A stretch of 64,000 nucleotides of DNA, from assembly GCA_963576565.1 (NCBI GenBank), contig OY755038.1:9935756-9999755 (forward strand), in the 5' to 3' direction. Source of the stretch: Aspidapion aeneum (lineage: Eukaryota > Arthropoda > Insecta > Coleoptera > Brentidae). How positions within the stretch are numbered: the stretch's first letter is position 1; every line of letters starts with the position of its first letter. This document shows, piece by piece, positions 1-12,055 of the stretch. Both the position numbers and the translations under genes were made by a program. The notes beneath the pieces are model-generated. The model saw only the letters and a program-made list of their open reading frames with translations. It was not told where the DNA came from and made no database searches.

Positions 1-2440
1 GCTGCGCAGTGGCAGATTAGATGAAGTGGCGTTTCCTCCTCAACACCACAGAACCTACACGCTGGTGTGTTGCTTACTCCCAGTCTGTTCATGTGTTTGT
101 TGAGTCGGCATTGGCCTGTGTATAGCCCTGTGATTATTCTTAGGCTATTCCTGTTTAATTCCAGGAGTTGGTTCGTTCTGTGTTTGTCTGGCTTGCTTAG
201 AAAGGTTTTGGAGTGTTGTTGTCTCGGGGTTGCCCGCCAGTTTTGAGTCGCCTTTCTAACAACCCACTCTCCTATTTCTTTTGTGACTGTGGCCTTAGGT
301 AAGCCGAAGTAAGGCTCCGGTCCAACCAGCGCGGATTCTGCTCCCGCCCTGGCTAGTGCGTCTGCTTTTTTATTTCCCTCAACTCCCGTGTGGCTTGGCA
401 CCCAGACAAGATTGATCTTGTTGGTTCTGCTGGCCTGTCTTAGGGTTTCGAGGCAATTCCAGACTAGTCTGGATTGAATTTTGTGTGAGCTTAATGCTTT
501 TAGAGCTGATAAGCTATCTGAGATGATTTTGATGCTTTTGTTTGAGAGGTCCCTGCGGGTAATCTCTCTACAGCATACTTCTATTGCATGTAGTTCTGCT
601 TGGAATATGGTTGCTAAGTTTCCGAGTCCCACAGATATTTCAGTCCGTGGTCCCGTCACACCCGCACCCACCCCATTTTTTGTTTTCGATCCGTCTGTAT
701 ACCATACGTGGTCGGCGTTTAGCAGTTGAGCAGGTCTCTCCCGCCATTCCTCCCTCGTTGGTATAAGAACCTTAAAAGGTACATCGAAGCTGAATTTGGG
801 TAACATGTAGTCTGTTGGCATGCTAAGTATTCGGTTATTCCTGAATACCTCAGCCAGGCCCGCAAAGTTACCCTTAGCTTGTCCAGGTTGCTCTTGGTTT
901 AGGCTCTTGAACCTTGCCACTGCTGCCCTGGCCTCCTTCTCTACCCATATGTGTAGGGGGGGAAGGTTTAGCATCACCTCCATTGCCTCCACACGGTGTC
1001 GATTTCATTGCTGATGTTATGACTCTACACGCCATGCCTTGCACGCGTGCCAGTTTATCCCTGGTTGTTTTTTGCTTAGTTTTTGCCCACCAAGCAATAG
1101 AGCCATATGTGAGCATCGGTCTCACTACCGTTAGGTATAGCCAGTAGGTTTGTGTTGGTTTCATACCCCATGACTTCCCACAAATTCTGGTACATGTCCA
1201 CAAGGCCATTTTCGCCCTGCCGATTACCTTGTCCAGGTGGGTGTTCCAATTTAGTCTCTGGTCCAGAATCAGTCCCAGGTATTTGGCATCCTTTTGAAAA
1301 GGAATGCGTATCCCTTTGACGGTGGGTTCTGTTAGGTTCAGTTTCCGCCGTCTTGTGAAGGGTACTATAGTGGTTTTTCTAGGGTTGATTGATAGTCCCT
1401 CCCTATTACACCATCCATTTATTAGGTTTAGCGCCCTTTGTAAGATGTTGGATATTATTCCATCGAATTTGCCTTGTATTCTGATCACAACGTCATCGGA
1501 GTATGCCTGCGCCTCGATTCCCTCCCTTTGCAGGAGTTCCAGCAGCCCGTCTACCATCAGTGTCCATAGTAGGGGAGATAAAACTCCCCCTTGCGGACAA
1601 CCTCTGTCCGTGCTTACTCTGATTTCCTCCTCATCAAGGGTGGTTTTTACGATGCGCGTTTGTAGCATCATCCGGATCCAGTTGTTAATACAAAGTTCGA
1701 CACCTCTTTGACTGCATGCGTTAATGAGTGAGTCGATTGGGGCATTGTTAAATGCTCCTTCTATGTCCAAGAAGGCCGTGACCGCAATTTCTTTGCTGTC
1801 TAGTGTCTTTGCTAGTTTACTGACCAGGTTGTTTATTGCCAGATCCGTAGATTTGCCTGGTTGATAGGCTTATTGGTTAATGTTTAGAGGGCGTTCCTGC
1901 AATACCCCTTCCCTAATATGTCTATCAATCACTTTTTCTATAGTTTTCAATAGAAATGGTGTTAAACTTATTGGTCGGTATGATTTGGGTAGGTTTAAAC
2001 CTGCCTGCCCCACTTCCAGGAGGTATATCACCTTTACCGACCTCCAGTTTTCTGGTATGTAGCTCCACGCTATGCTAGCTCTGAATAGCTTTGTCAGGGT
2101 GGCTATTAGAGGTTCCAGTCCTTTTTGGAGTAAGACCGGAATCACTCCATCCTCTCCTGGTGATTTGAATGGGTGAAAGGTGTTGATCGCCCATTTTATT
2201 TTGTCCGGGGTTGCGATTTGATACGCCAGCCTCCAGTCTTATCCATCCGGTCTATTTCTGCCCGGCCTTTGCATGGGTTGGTTCTGCCGAGTCTGTTCTG
2301 TAATCATTGTGCACCCCGGAAAGTGACAGTTACTTAGTAATTCAAGTGATTCTTTCCTTGATGTCGCGTAACTCCCATTTGATCGCTTTATGGTGAGTAT
2401 AAGTGATGATTTTATGAATTACGCGGTCTTTACAACGATA
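1..2440 (-). pseudogene. LOA/I-type LINE ORF2 fragment: reverse transcriptase + RNase H
   Basis: Read on the minus strand this is the C-terminal part of a non-LTR retrotransposon pol protein. The RT has the domain motifs DIEGAF (near 1760), GCPQGGVLSPLLW (near 1600) and catalytic box YSDDVVI (near 1500). It is followed by an RNase H domain (YTDGSKT near 695, AELHAIE near 590, ISDSLSALKAL near 510, WVPSHTGVEGN near 400) and a cysteine-rich tail (CRFCG...HLICHC) running off the window edge. RNase H after RT is known in the I, LOA and related clades. I see three breaks: an in-frame TAA at 1870-1872, a one-base frameshift near 995 inside the conserved tract following RT, and a frame change near 2250. 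Homology can be followed up to about 2400-2440, after which it stops, so the copy is 5' truncated and lacks the endonuclease and ORF1. Clade assignment is by motif only. Confidence 0.9.
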
Positions 2441-2549
2441 TTAATGCAGCTGTGCAGGTCTAAGTAAAATTATGTGGTTTGTTCAAACTGCTCATTTAAT
2501 AAATGCTAAATCAAATAACTCGAAAACGAGTCTTTCGATATTAAAATAA

Positions 2550-2815
2550 ATGGATCCATGATGGATCTGACACCTTCCTAGCTAGCCTATTATTACACTT
2601 CCATGAAGCCATGATAATATATTACCCTTGAAAACAGTTTTTTGTAAATATTTCAGAAACTAAAGCTCCTACGAAGTTTTCGGATATTATACGAATTATT
2701 GAGCAAAAATAGTCTACTGTATTCTGAAAACGGTGTATTGATACAATGCTCCGTTAAATAGTTAGCATTTTTTAAAGTTTTTAATTGTCAAAAAACTGTC
2801 ATTGTCACTGTTTAA
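2550..2815. repeat. Dispersed repeat, copy 1 (inverse copy at 24745-25000)
   Basis: About 260 bases that recur as the reverse complement at 24745-25000. Shared landmarks are a run around ATGGATCTGACACCTTCC here and its complement near 24965, and the TTAATTGTCAAAAACTGTCA-like end near 2795. No coding potential is visible. Its class is unknown. Confidence 0.75.
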
Positions 2816-3428
2816 AATCAAGAGGTGAGACGCATCCCCGCTAGAGTTTGATAGATAGAGTTGTTGCAAAATCTCGAAAAAAGGCCCCCTCGCAAACAAA
2901 ATCGACGTGTCTCGGCACCCTGTTTAATGTCATTAACGTCGCTTACCTGGAACGAGTGAAATTAAAAAAGAACTTGGTACCTCGTTATGGGTACCTAGCT
3001 CGTTATGCCCTTCTGTCCCTTACCTAATTTTTGTTAGATGTTTGATTACCAAACAATTTCCAAACCAAATAATAAATAGCTTTGATTATACAGACGTGTC
3101 TTGTAACCATTGTAAATAGGTATTCTGCTGTAAGCCCATTTCTCAAAAGTTCTGAGTGTTTTGATTTAATTTGTAAAACAAATTTAAAAATAAAGCTTAA
3201 AATTTATATTACTACGCGTTCCAGGAATTACCACGCATTTAGCAAATTGCCTACATTTTTATAAAATCCGGAGGTATATTTCACATTTTAATCCCCTTGA
3301 AACTCGGACGGGCGCACGTATCTTTATGAAACAAAAACTTCGCGCTAAAAAATAAACAAGCAAGTTTAGATAAAATTTAAAAATATATTTTAAATTAAAA
3401 TTAACGAAGTACGGCTGAAAAATAAATA
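2816..3428. other. AT-rich stretch with no recognisable gene
   Basis: Only short, AT-rich open frames occur here, with no motif I recognise, no tandem repetition and no terminal inverted repeats. Confidence 0.5.
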
Positions 3429-3781
3429 CTTACCCCACATAGCACAAAAATTAAATCAACGTTAAATTAACGTGAACAAAAATAATTTTTTAGTTGAAAA
3501 TAACCTTATACCATACCATATTTGTTTGTCCAATCTACATGATTAAAGATAAGTTTATAAAAGCAGGAATCAACCTATAAAAATGCAATTCTTGCTGAAG
3601 TCTCTGGTGCTGTGTATATAACGTCTTTTTTACTCTCGTTACTATCATGTGCCAAATTCAGACTTGAAAAGTCCTCCACAAAATGTTCTAAAACGCCGGT
3701 AGATTAAGATTTCTCAAACCTAGTTTTTTGCATATTATTTTGTCACGTATTTTCTCTATATGATTTTTTTTTTATTTGGTC
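3429..3781 (+). mobile_element. End fragment of the CCCACATAGCACAA family
   Basis: Begins with the same terminal sequence (ACCCCACATAGCACAAAAA) that closes the complete element at 18078-19821, and continues with ATCAACGTTAAATTAACGTG and a stretch resembling CTCCACAAAATGTTCTAAAACG. The fragment is the inverse of 19540-19820 and matches 51000-51260 in the same orientation. Its other end is missing: the RTE-like LINE at 3782 begins where it stops. No protein is encoded. Confidence 0.7.
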
Positions 3782-5125
3782 GGTTTAGAACGTTTTTCTA
3801 CGTTGTCCGACGCCTATTTTCCACCTCCTTCGATCCTGACAATCATCTTCTGTCAGATTTTTTTGACTCATTGATCTTTGGATTGACTGTTGCCATTCTA
3901 GTTTAGGACGCCCTCTTTTTCTACGCCCTATTGGTTGCCATTCTAGGACCTGGTTTGGCAATCTTGCGTCGTTCATCCGTTGTACATGGCCTTACCATAT
4001 CAGTTGTCTTTTAGTGATGTCATCCGTTATGGTGCCCTCGATTCCCATGCTTTCTTTTATGATCTCATTTCTTATGTTCTAGATATTCTCATTGATCTTC
4101 TTATTGCATCCATTTCGACACTTTCCATTTTTGTTTTGTATTTTTCTGTTACGCGACAAGTCTCTATTCCATACAACAGCGTGCTTTTCACCATTGTTTC
4201 AAATATGTTTAATTTTACATTCTTTTTTATCTCTCTGCTTCATAAAATACTGTTAAGACATCCAATAACCTTTTTTGCTTATACTATCCTTTTTTCCAGT
4301 TCTTTACAGACTATTCCTGTCTTATTAAATGTGACACCCAGGTATACATATTCATTGCATGGAGACATTACTAGTCCATTGTCTAGTTCTAACTCACTGG
4401 ATTCGTTTCCAATACATAAGTACTGTGTCGTGTCCACGTTCACTGTTAATCCCCACTTATGGTATTCTTCCATTAACTTTCTCATCATATACTCCATGTC
4501 TTCTTTATCATTAGCTACAATTACTTGGTCGTCAGCAAACTGTAGTGTGTATATGGTAAATCGGTCGTTAAGTTGTATTCCCATGCCGTGCACTTTACAT
4601 TTCCAGTTTTTTAGAGCTACTGCGATATATTTTTCAAAAAGAGTTGGAGGGATACAACATCCCTGTCTTAAGCCTTTTGTTATTGATATTAGTCTGCTCT
4701 AACACTGTCCATAGTTTTTCTACTGGAACGGTATTATATGCTTTGTGTAGGTCCACAAAGGTAACATGAGTCTCTATATTTCTGGCGCTCCTTTTCTCAA
4801 TTACTTGTTAAGACAAAAAACTGCCTGCATGAAACCCACTTTGCTCTTCTTCTTGTTCGTGAAAATCATTAGATCTCTAAGAATCCTACCGTACAATCTA
4901 CTTAGAGTACTGGTTACTGAAATTCCTCTGTAATTGTTGCAATCCAGTTTGTTTCCTTTCTTATGTATTGAGGATATGAATGCAATTTTCCAATCATCAG
5001 GTACTGGATGTACGTTTATGCATTGATTGATAATATATGTAAGATTTTCGATTAGTTTCTCTGATCCATATTTGAGCATTTCAGCATATATTCCTCCAGG
5101 TCCGCTTGATTTTCCTGTCCTGTCC
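3782..5125 (-). pseudogene. RTE-like LINE reverse transcriptase, copy A
   Basis: Minus-strand relic of the LINE that is best preserved at 20391-22058. Recognisable pieces are SSGPGGIYAEMLKYG and NNYRGISV (about 4890-5115, RT N-terminal palm), the catalytic FADDQ box (near 4530) and the long C-terminal region ending in GRRKRGRPKLEW and RRWKIGVGQRRKTF (3785-3976). Several frameshifts separate the pieces and the central RT part between about 4600 and 4800 is damaged. At the codon where copy B has a stop, this copy reads Arg (LNDRFT), which shows copy B's stop is a CGA to TGA change. The 3' end stops at the same CGTTCTAAAC as the other two copies. The copy is truncated before the endonuclease domain. 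Confidence 0.88.
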
Positions 5126-5156
5126 CATGTCACCAAATTGCGACGGTCCGTTACAC

Positions 5157-5283
5157 CCGGTTCCCATCTACGTGTTTTTTTTTGGGTGCCCGCTCACGCG
5201 TCAGATAATCTCAATATGAAATGTTATGACAGTCATGTGACGCGTGCGCTGGCACGCACGAGAAACTCGTAGGTGGGAACCGG
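5157..5283. mobile_element. Short foldback MITE
   Basis: 127 bases bounded by inverted repeats CCGGTTCCCATCTACG and CGTAGGTGGGAACCGG (one mismatch). A second, smaller inverted pair lies inside (CTCACGCGTCA / TGACGCGTGCG). I could not identify a target duplication. It lies just beyond the 5' truncation point of LINE copy A. Confidence 0.65.
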
Positions 5284-5428
5284 ATTTGAACTAAAATATA
5301 AAGAGGAAGGAGAACACCAGAGGAAAAATTATAGGCAGGTAGACAAGAGCTGACTAGGAATATCAGGAGAGAACCAACGAGAACGTGTTACGCGATCGAG
5401 ATTTTCTTTTCTTTTAAATCTGTGTAGC

Positions 5429-6854
5429 CGCAGCCAACGATAAAGACCGGCCATGGCGCGTTATAAGCAAGTCGGCGGTCACGTGATTTTAGGAGTCCCA
5501 GGATTCTTATTGTATTGCTTAATATATGTTTTTTCACAATTTAAATAAATTAACAAAAAATTTTTGTTCTTTTATAGGCAAAAATTGAAAAAAATATTTT
5601 GTTGATATATGTGTTTCTTATGGATAAAAGAACTGAATCTATAAAATAAAAAATTATACAAAATTTGCACTTTAATATCTTCAGGTACATATATTAGGTA
5701 CATAATATTGTTAGTAACTTCAAATCTATACAAGTCTATCAAAATTCGACATATTAAACCTAAGCTTTTATTTAATTTTTCTTTGAGTGTCATCATCTTT
5801 GTCAGAGTTCTTATTCAAAGATTTATTAGCAGACACCAAATCATTGTGCATTTTAATAAAATTATTTAAAAAAACTTTACATGCCCTTCAACTAATTTTC
5901 TCAAGCTTTGAAAATAGTTTTTCTCCACGAAAACACTCGCTAGAGTTATCTGAAGAAAAATTTTCAATATAAAACATTTCACAATAATTTATTAAAAAGA
6001 AACAAGAGATTTTGTGAATAAGTGAGATGGTTTTCATATTCAATGAACTGAATGTATTGGTCGTCAATAATTTAAAAAAAAATTACCCAGCACAAAGTTT
6101 AATATATATTTCATTAAAGTGTAAGTTAAGTACCAACTCATGTTCTTTTAAAAGCTGTATCTTACTTTTTAAATATTTCACACTACCAGAGTGATTACTA
6201 TCTGTTAACAATATTTTACAAATCAGTTTTTTAATATTGCGAGGGTGCGGAAGACATATTACCTTAGAATTGTAAATTGACGTGTATGTACTGGTTGACT
6301 GGATAAACAAAGATGAAGCCAACATTAAAGTGTATCCACCATATCTTCGATTCTCAGGATACCTTTTCAAGAGACCTAATTGTTCAATAAGAAATGACAA
6401 CTAAACACATTTTTCACTCTCACTATCGAAAATGTCTCTAAGGATGTCTATTACTTAATCAATCTTATCCAAGATCTTATCTTTTACCACTTCTTTCCCA
6501 TTTGCGACATATTAGGTTTCAGTTTTATTGTTGGACCGACAAGGAACAACACTAATTACACGTTCGCGGCATTGTTTATCTTATAGGTATTTTCTTTATA
6601 ATTTACTCATTAGCCATTAATTATTTTAACGCAGCCCACTACAGTCTTTTTCGTGGGCTGCGTTATTTTAATAACTTTGGTAAAATTCACATAAAATTCG
6701 TGCCCGAATTAAAAAAAAATCGACGTAAACAAACATACCAAAACTGAAAACACACATGTTTTATAATGACAGCGGGCCGTGAGGCGTTTTTTTGTGAGCC
6801 TCCTACGGTCACGTGATATTTCCGCGCCCGGGCCGGTCTTTCTCGTGAGCTGCG
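5429..6854 (-). mobile_element. P-superfamily DNA transposon, deletion derivative, copy 1
   Basis: Bounded by terminal inverted repeats beginning CGCAGCC(A/C)ACGA(T/G)AAAG followed by GGCC. The element matches 48632-50044 in inverse orientation along its whole length. Flanks are TGTGTAGC on the left and TGTGAAGC one base after the right end, so the 8-bp duplication is degraded. Minus-strand frames encode transposase pieces: 6083-6400 carries a block with FLIEQLGLL, NRRYGGYTL, LPHPRNIKK and LLKEHELVLNLHFNEIYIK, which fits the THAP9/P-element transposase region preceding the first catalytic acidic residue, and 5572-5972 carries the C-terminal basic part. The THAP domain and most of the catalytic core are absent, so the copy cannot encode an active enzyme. 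Confidence 0.75.
6083..6400 (-). pseudogene. P-element-type transposase fragment
   Basis: A 105-codon frame that I relate to P/THAP9 transposases from the order of short motifs: an SFLIEQLGLLKR segment, RRYGGYTLMLASSLF, LPHPRNIKKLI and HELVLNLHFNEIYIK. In the family this block leads into the RNase-H-like catalytic core; here it ends in a stop directly after YIKLCAG, which is where the internal deletion of the element lies. The second element copy (49080-49405) encodes the same block with two further stops. No DNA-binding domain is joined to it. Confidence 0.6.
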
Positions 6855-7084
6855 CTGTGAAGCGAAAAGGAGGTAAGACCTTGCTAATTTCTTTCAATGT
6901 TTTATTTTTATTTGAGTTTCGGTTGGAACTGTGATTTAAGATAGTACGTGGCGGGGCAAATCATTTTAACTTTAATTCATTTACCGAGGCTTTTGTTACT
7001 TTGTGGAAAATGTATAATCTTAACGCGTTTATAGAAACACGTACATGTATGTCCCTTCATTAAGCTAGGGTTTTCACTAATTAA

Positions 7085-8040
7085 AAAAAAATACTTATTT
7101 AATTGTAGTAGCTACCCCAGAATAAAGCTTTCATGTTGTTTTATAATATAAACGAAACTTTTTGCTTTAATATAAACAAAGTTAAAAATACATCAAAAGC
7201 ACAACAAAGGCTATGCAGTTGCATTTTTTAACGATGAGTTGACTGAGAAGACGCATGTGAGATAAAAATAGAGAGCCATGCAGCTAATAAATTAAAAAAA
7301 AATCTTATTTAATTATAGTAGCTTCCTACCCCAGAATAAAACTTTCATGTTGTTTTATAATATAAACGAAATTTTTTGCTTTAACATAAACAAAGTTAAA
7401 AATACATCAAAAGCACAACAAAGGTTATGCAGTTCCATTTTTTAACGATGAGTTGTCTGAGAAGACGCATGTGAGATAAAAATAGAGAGTCATGCAGCTA
7501 ATAAATTTTAAAAAACTTATTTAATTACAGTAGCTACCTACCCCAGAATAAAACCTTCATGTTGTTTTATAATATCAACGAAATTTTTTGCTTGAACATA
7601 AATAAAGTTAAAAATATGTACATCAAAAGCACAACAAAAGTTATGCAGTTGCATTTTTTAACGATGAGTTGTCTGAGAAGACGCATGTGAGATAAAAATA
7701 GAGAGCCATGCAGCTAATAAATTAAAAAAAAAACTTATTTAATTATAGTAGCTACCTACCCCAGAAGAAAACTTTCATGTTGTTTTATAATATAAACGAA
7801 ATTTTTTGCTTTAACATAAATAAAGTTAAAAATATGTATATCAAAAGCACAACAAAAGTTATGCAGTTGCATTTTTTAACGATGAGTTGTCTGAGAAGAC
7901 GCATGTGAGATAAAAATAGAGAGCCATGCAGCATTGCAGCTAATAAATTAAAAAAAACTTATTTAATTATAGTAGCTACCTAGAATTTTTTGCTTTAACA
8001 AAGTAAAAAATACAACTAAAGCACAACAAAGATTATACAT
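7085..8040 (+). repeat. Satellite array, ~211-225 bp unit, about 4.5 copies
   Basis: The phrase ACTTATTTAATTATAGTAGC recurs at about 7092, 7303, 7516, 7733 and 7958, giving spacings of 211, 212, 217 and 225. Units also share CAACAAAGGTTATGCAGTTG and GATAAAAATAGAGAGCCATG. The last unit has a deletion and stops at about 8040, where the Jockey-type LINE begins. A diverged continuation is present after that LINE (9830-9970). Confidence 0.92.
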
Positions 8041-9812
8041 AAACAACAAATGAAATTCAAGGAGGAAAAATCAGAAAATTTTTTTATAGGAGGAGTAACG
8101 AAGAAAAAGCAGATATTTTTGCAAGTCATTTAGAAAAAACATTTCAGCCCCACGAAGCACCAGATGAACACTTTCATTTAAATGAACCCCATCAAATCGA
8201 GGACCATATTAAGCTTACATCACCAAAAGAAATATTAACAGAAATCAAAAATATTAATTCGAAAACAGCCCCAGGGTATGATCTTATTAACAGGGTAGTC
8301 ATAAAACAACTCCCCAGAAAAGCTATCGTAAAACTATGCAACCTAATTAATGCGTCTTTTAGGCTTAGGTATGTACCTAAACTGTGGAAAGTTGCAGAAG
8401 TTATCATGATTCCAAAACCGGGAAAACCACTCCATGACGTGTCATCTTACAGGCCAATATCTTTGCTGCCAATTATATCCAAGCTCTATGAAAAATTATT
8501 GCTTAAAAGAATAAAACCATCATAGAAAGACAAGAAATTATTCCATTTCATCAATTTGGTTTTCGAGACAAGCATTCCACGATAGATCAAATACACAGAA
8601 TTACTAATATAATAGAAAAAGCTCTAGAAGAGGGAAAAGTTTATTCTGCAGTTTTTCTAGATGTAGCACAAGCATTTGACAAAGTGTGGCATGAAGGCCT
8701 TAATTTTAAACTAAAACGGTTTCTGCCAAAACAATATTCGGATATTTTGGAATCATACATATCTGATAGACATTTTAGAGTAAAACAGGAAGACTCATAC
8801 TCAAATTTAAGAGAAATTCAAGCAGGCGTGCCCCAGGGTAGCGTACTAGGCCCTAATCTATACTTATTTGATATTCCAAAGCCAGAAAATTGTCACTTAG
8901 CAACATTTGCCGATGATACTGGTTTATTGAGGGTAGAAAAATCTATTGAAAAATGCATAGAAAAACTTCAGGATGCAGTCACCCAAGTTCACAGTTGGAC
9001 CACAAAGTGGCGAATAAAATTAAATGAAACCAAATCAATTCATGTTGATTTTACAAACAAAAATATAAATCACATACAAATAACAAATAACAACATTCCA
9101 GTACCATATTCGAATCAGGCAAAATATCTAGGTATGACACTTGATGCCAAATTGCGCTGGAAAGCACATGTTAAGAAAAAAAAAAGAAGAACTTGAGATA
9201 AGGTATAGAAAAATGAACTGGCTAATTGGAAGGAAGTCCAATTTAACAATTCATAATAAGTTACTGCTTTATAGACAAATACTGAAACCAGTATGGACAT
9301 ATGGTATTCAACTATGGGGTTGTGCTAAAGAGAGTAACATTTTAATTGTACAGAGATTTCAAAATAAAGTATTAAGAAACATTGTGAATGCACCTTGGTA
9401 CGTTCGAAATAGTGACCTTCATCGAGATCTAAAAATCGAAACTGTAGAGACTATAAAAAAGTACGCAAAAAGCCATGAAGATAGACTCCATCGGCATGTG
9501 AATGTGGAAGCAATTCAGCTTCTAGACAATACTATGCTAGTTCGAAGACTTTAAAGAATGAAGCCGTTTGAGCTAGTAAACTAGGTTAGTTAAAGTAAAA
9601 GTGAATTACACATGAAACAAAATAATGCTATAAACACAACACAATTGTGAGTTACAGACTAAACAAAGCGGGGAGAACTGTTGAGTAAACCCTAAGTTTA
9701 AATCTGACTTTTCTAGTAAAGTAAGTTAAAACAAAATTGCTAATTAGTCTTACTGACTAGATTGTAATAAAAAAAACACAGTGTGTTTGACAAATAAAAA
9801 AAAAAAAAATCT
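8041..9812 (+). mobile_element. Jockey-type LINE, 5' truncated, with poly(A) tail
   Basis: The element carries reverse transcriptase coding from about 8053 to 9554, a 3' untranslated part of about 250 bases, and an A-rich end near 9798-9810 (AATAAAAAAAAAAAA). It sits between two parts of the same satellite family, consistent with insertion by target-primed reverse transcription into the array. The endonuclease and ORF1 are missing. Two one-base frameshifts make it non-functional. Confidence 0.88.
8053..9554 (+). pseudogene. Jockey-clade reverse transcriptase, frameshifted
   Basis: RT domains appear in order: NSKTAPGYDLI (8255), SYRPISLLPIISKLYEKLL (8440), HQFGFRDKHST (8548), AVFLDVAQAFDKVWHEGL (8650), GVPQGSVLGPNLY (8825), catalytic ATFADDTGLL (8900) and YLGMTLDAKLRWKAH (9125), then the thumb and C-terminal part through 9554. 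The order and wording fit the Jockey clade. Breaks: loss of one base near 8518 changes frame and leads to a stop in the first frame at about 8522; an A-run near 9175-9183 shifts the frame again; and a few residues are missing between GPNLYLF and the DIPKPE segment. It lies in a 5'-truncated LINE within satellite DNA. Confidence 0.9.
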
Positions 9813-9829
9813 TTCTTTAATTTCACTTG

Positions 9830-9970
9830 TTGTTTATGTTTTAGGTCCTTGCATTATTTGCAATTTGGTATTTGAACAGTTGCGTTTTTTAATGATAAGT
9901 TGCCTTTAAAGAAGTCTGTGAGATCAAGTGTCCTTAATCTATGCAGATAATTTAAATAAAAAAAAAAAAC
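9830..9970 (+). repeat. Diverged unit of the 7085-8040 satellite
   Basis: Contains CAGTTGCGTTTTTTAATGA, TGAGATCAAG and ATGCAGATAATTTAAATAAA in the same order and orientation as the satellite units. It resumes close to where the left array was cut, so the LINE probably inserted between the two. Confidence 0.6.
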
Positions 9971-10037
9971 AATTTTGTTTACTTTTGCGCATTATGTCTC
10001 AGTATATTATGACTCCTACTTCTATAATAGGTAAACA

Positions 10038-10228
10038 CAGTGGCGTATATAGAAAAATGTTTCGTGGGGGTGCCCGAACAGTATCGGGGGGGGGGGGGGC
10101 CAGACCCCATAAGTTCGTATTTTATGCTATTTTATGTTTGTAATCATGAAATATGCGGAAAATATCCAAAAAACCTTAGCTTTGGGGGGGCCCGGGCCCC
10201 GTAGGCCTCCCTTATATACACGCCACTG
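10038..10228. mobile_element. hAT-type MITE with perfect 8-bp target duplication
   Basis: 191 bases with terminal inverted repeats CAGTGGCGTATATA / TATATACACGCCACTG. The flanks are an exact 8-bp duplication, GGTAAACA at 10030-10037 and 10229-10236. Eight-base duplications and CA(G)..TG ends are typical of hAT transposons. The interior is G/C-rich runs with no coding capacity. A relative with the same ends is at 39601-39775. Confidence 0.92.
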
Positions 10229-10239
10229 GGTAAACACTT

Positions 10240-11219
10240 ATACAACCGACTCACATGAGAGTATTCGTATCATAAAACGGGACAAAATTATTTGTTGTGT
10301 TTTTTTGCAATTTCTAGATAACCTTCTTTAAAGTGGGGGTCTCACCCCCCTGAACAGTGCTCTCGCACAGTATTTTCCCAATTATTTGCAAACTTTTAGC
10401 TTTGCAAAAAACAACAAAGTAACAATTATTGAGTCTGATGAAAATTCATTTCTAACGATGTATAACACGCCCCCCTTACTTTAGTGACGCACCTTTTATA
10501 GGCATTTAAATAAATGAGATGTGTGAAAAAAACAATTTTTTGTAATTTTCCTAAATTTTACTGTCCCACATATCTGGTTTTAAAACTCACTCCCCCCTCT
10601 CAACGCAGCAGTGAATCTTGCATAGACGCCCCAAAAATGGTCAAAGAGATCACTTTTGAGAAGGGTGAGAGGGGGGATGCCCCCCACCACCACTTTAAAA
10701 AAGATTAACTATAAAAAGTCAGTTTTAAGTTATTACCAAGCAAAAATAATTTTTTACCCACCACTATTTTAGTTACAAAAATGAATGTTCAAAATTTTTT
10801 TTCATTAGAGGATTTCTACAAACACATTTATTTTTATTTTAAGGCGGCTACTTTTAAAAGTTATGTCTAAATATTTAACTGTATACAATGGGTTTTTAAA
10901 CAAAAATATGTGTTAAGGATACAAAATGCCACAAGAAAAATAAAAAAATATATTTTAAACATTTTCCCCTTTTTTCGTAGGCCTATGGAACGTGCACCAC
11001 TGCCTTTAGAGGGTACTAAGGTATATGGTTAAAAAGGATTTTTTTTCCGCTTGCAAAATGATCTTTAGAACATTTTTAGAAAAGTTAACTGTTTTCGAGT
11101 TATTAGCAAAAAACCGTCAAAAAGCTTCATCATTAAACGCAGTATCGGACCTCGTAGCGCCTGAACTATCAGAGGGTTTTTTTATAATATAAAAACCGAT
11201 TCAATATATACCCATCTAC
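10240..11219. other. No recognisable gene
   Basis: AT-rich DNA with scattered C- or G-runs (for example near 10330 and 10660). No RT, transposase or repeat structure was recognised, and open frames are short. Confidence 0.45.
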
Positions 11220-12055
11220 CAGGGTTGGATGAGACAGGGGGGCAACCGGGCAAATGCCCGGTGGGCCCATATATCTATTAATACATATATGGGTGGGCCG
11301 GTACAATTTAGGGCCGGTTGGGCCGCAGGCCAGATGTACCTATTCCAAATTATTAATATTTAATTTTGTATATTTGACAAACGAACTAATTAAAACATTA
11401 AACATTTAAATTAAAAAAATCTGTATGTAGTAATTCCAGGCCTGCGTTACTCGTTTCACTGTTTCAGTTACTATTATATTAAAATAAATATAATGTATCA
11501 AGAAGATAATGTGATAATGGCACTAAAATTTTAGTATCTTTTTACAATACCAATATCCAGAAGAAAAAATCGGGAAATTAAAAAAATGTAATAAAAATAT
11601 TGTCCAATTTTTTTCTTATTTGTGTTGCTGTTGTAAAATCTCTTTTAACACACTTTGTTGACTATTTTGTTGGGGATTGATCCCCCTGATCTCCCCCTTC
11701 GGTACGGCCGTGCCAATATCTTATATCTTAGTTGCAAAAGTTCATTTTTGGTCCTAAAATACATAAAAAATCTAAGAAATCGATTAACCGATTGAAAAAT
11801 CGGTATTGGGTCCAATTCAATTTAAGGAGATCATAGATAAAATTGCAGCATCAAGTTCATTATTAAAAAAGTCGTTACCATATAAAAAGTTAGCATACCA
11901 AAAGTGTGGTTCGCAAAAAAAAACCTCTTCAAGTACTACAGTTAGAGGAAAGTCGCCTAATTTTGGATACCGAATTATCTCAAAATCCGTTCACAGTTTC
12001 CTTCAATTCAAACCACAAATCGAAGCGTCTCTTACATAAAATGATTCTCTGTGAC

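Noticed and set aside
874..1770. Taking the frame ending at 874 as the natural end of the LINE protein
   Set aside because: RNase H continues in the adjacent frame to the window edge, so the stop results from a frameshift near 995.
5421..6863. Exact 8-bp target duplication for P-like copy 1
   Set aside because: TGTGTAGC and TGTGAAGC match 7 of 8 but are offset by one base from the ends, so I treat it as degraded support only.
10081..10331. Glycine-rich open frames around 10080-10330
   Set aside because: They are produced by G-runs of the hAT MITE and its flanks.
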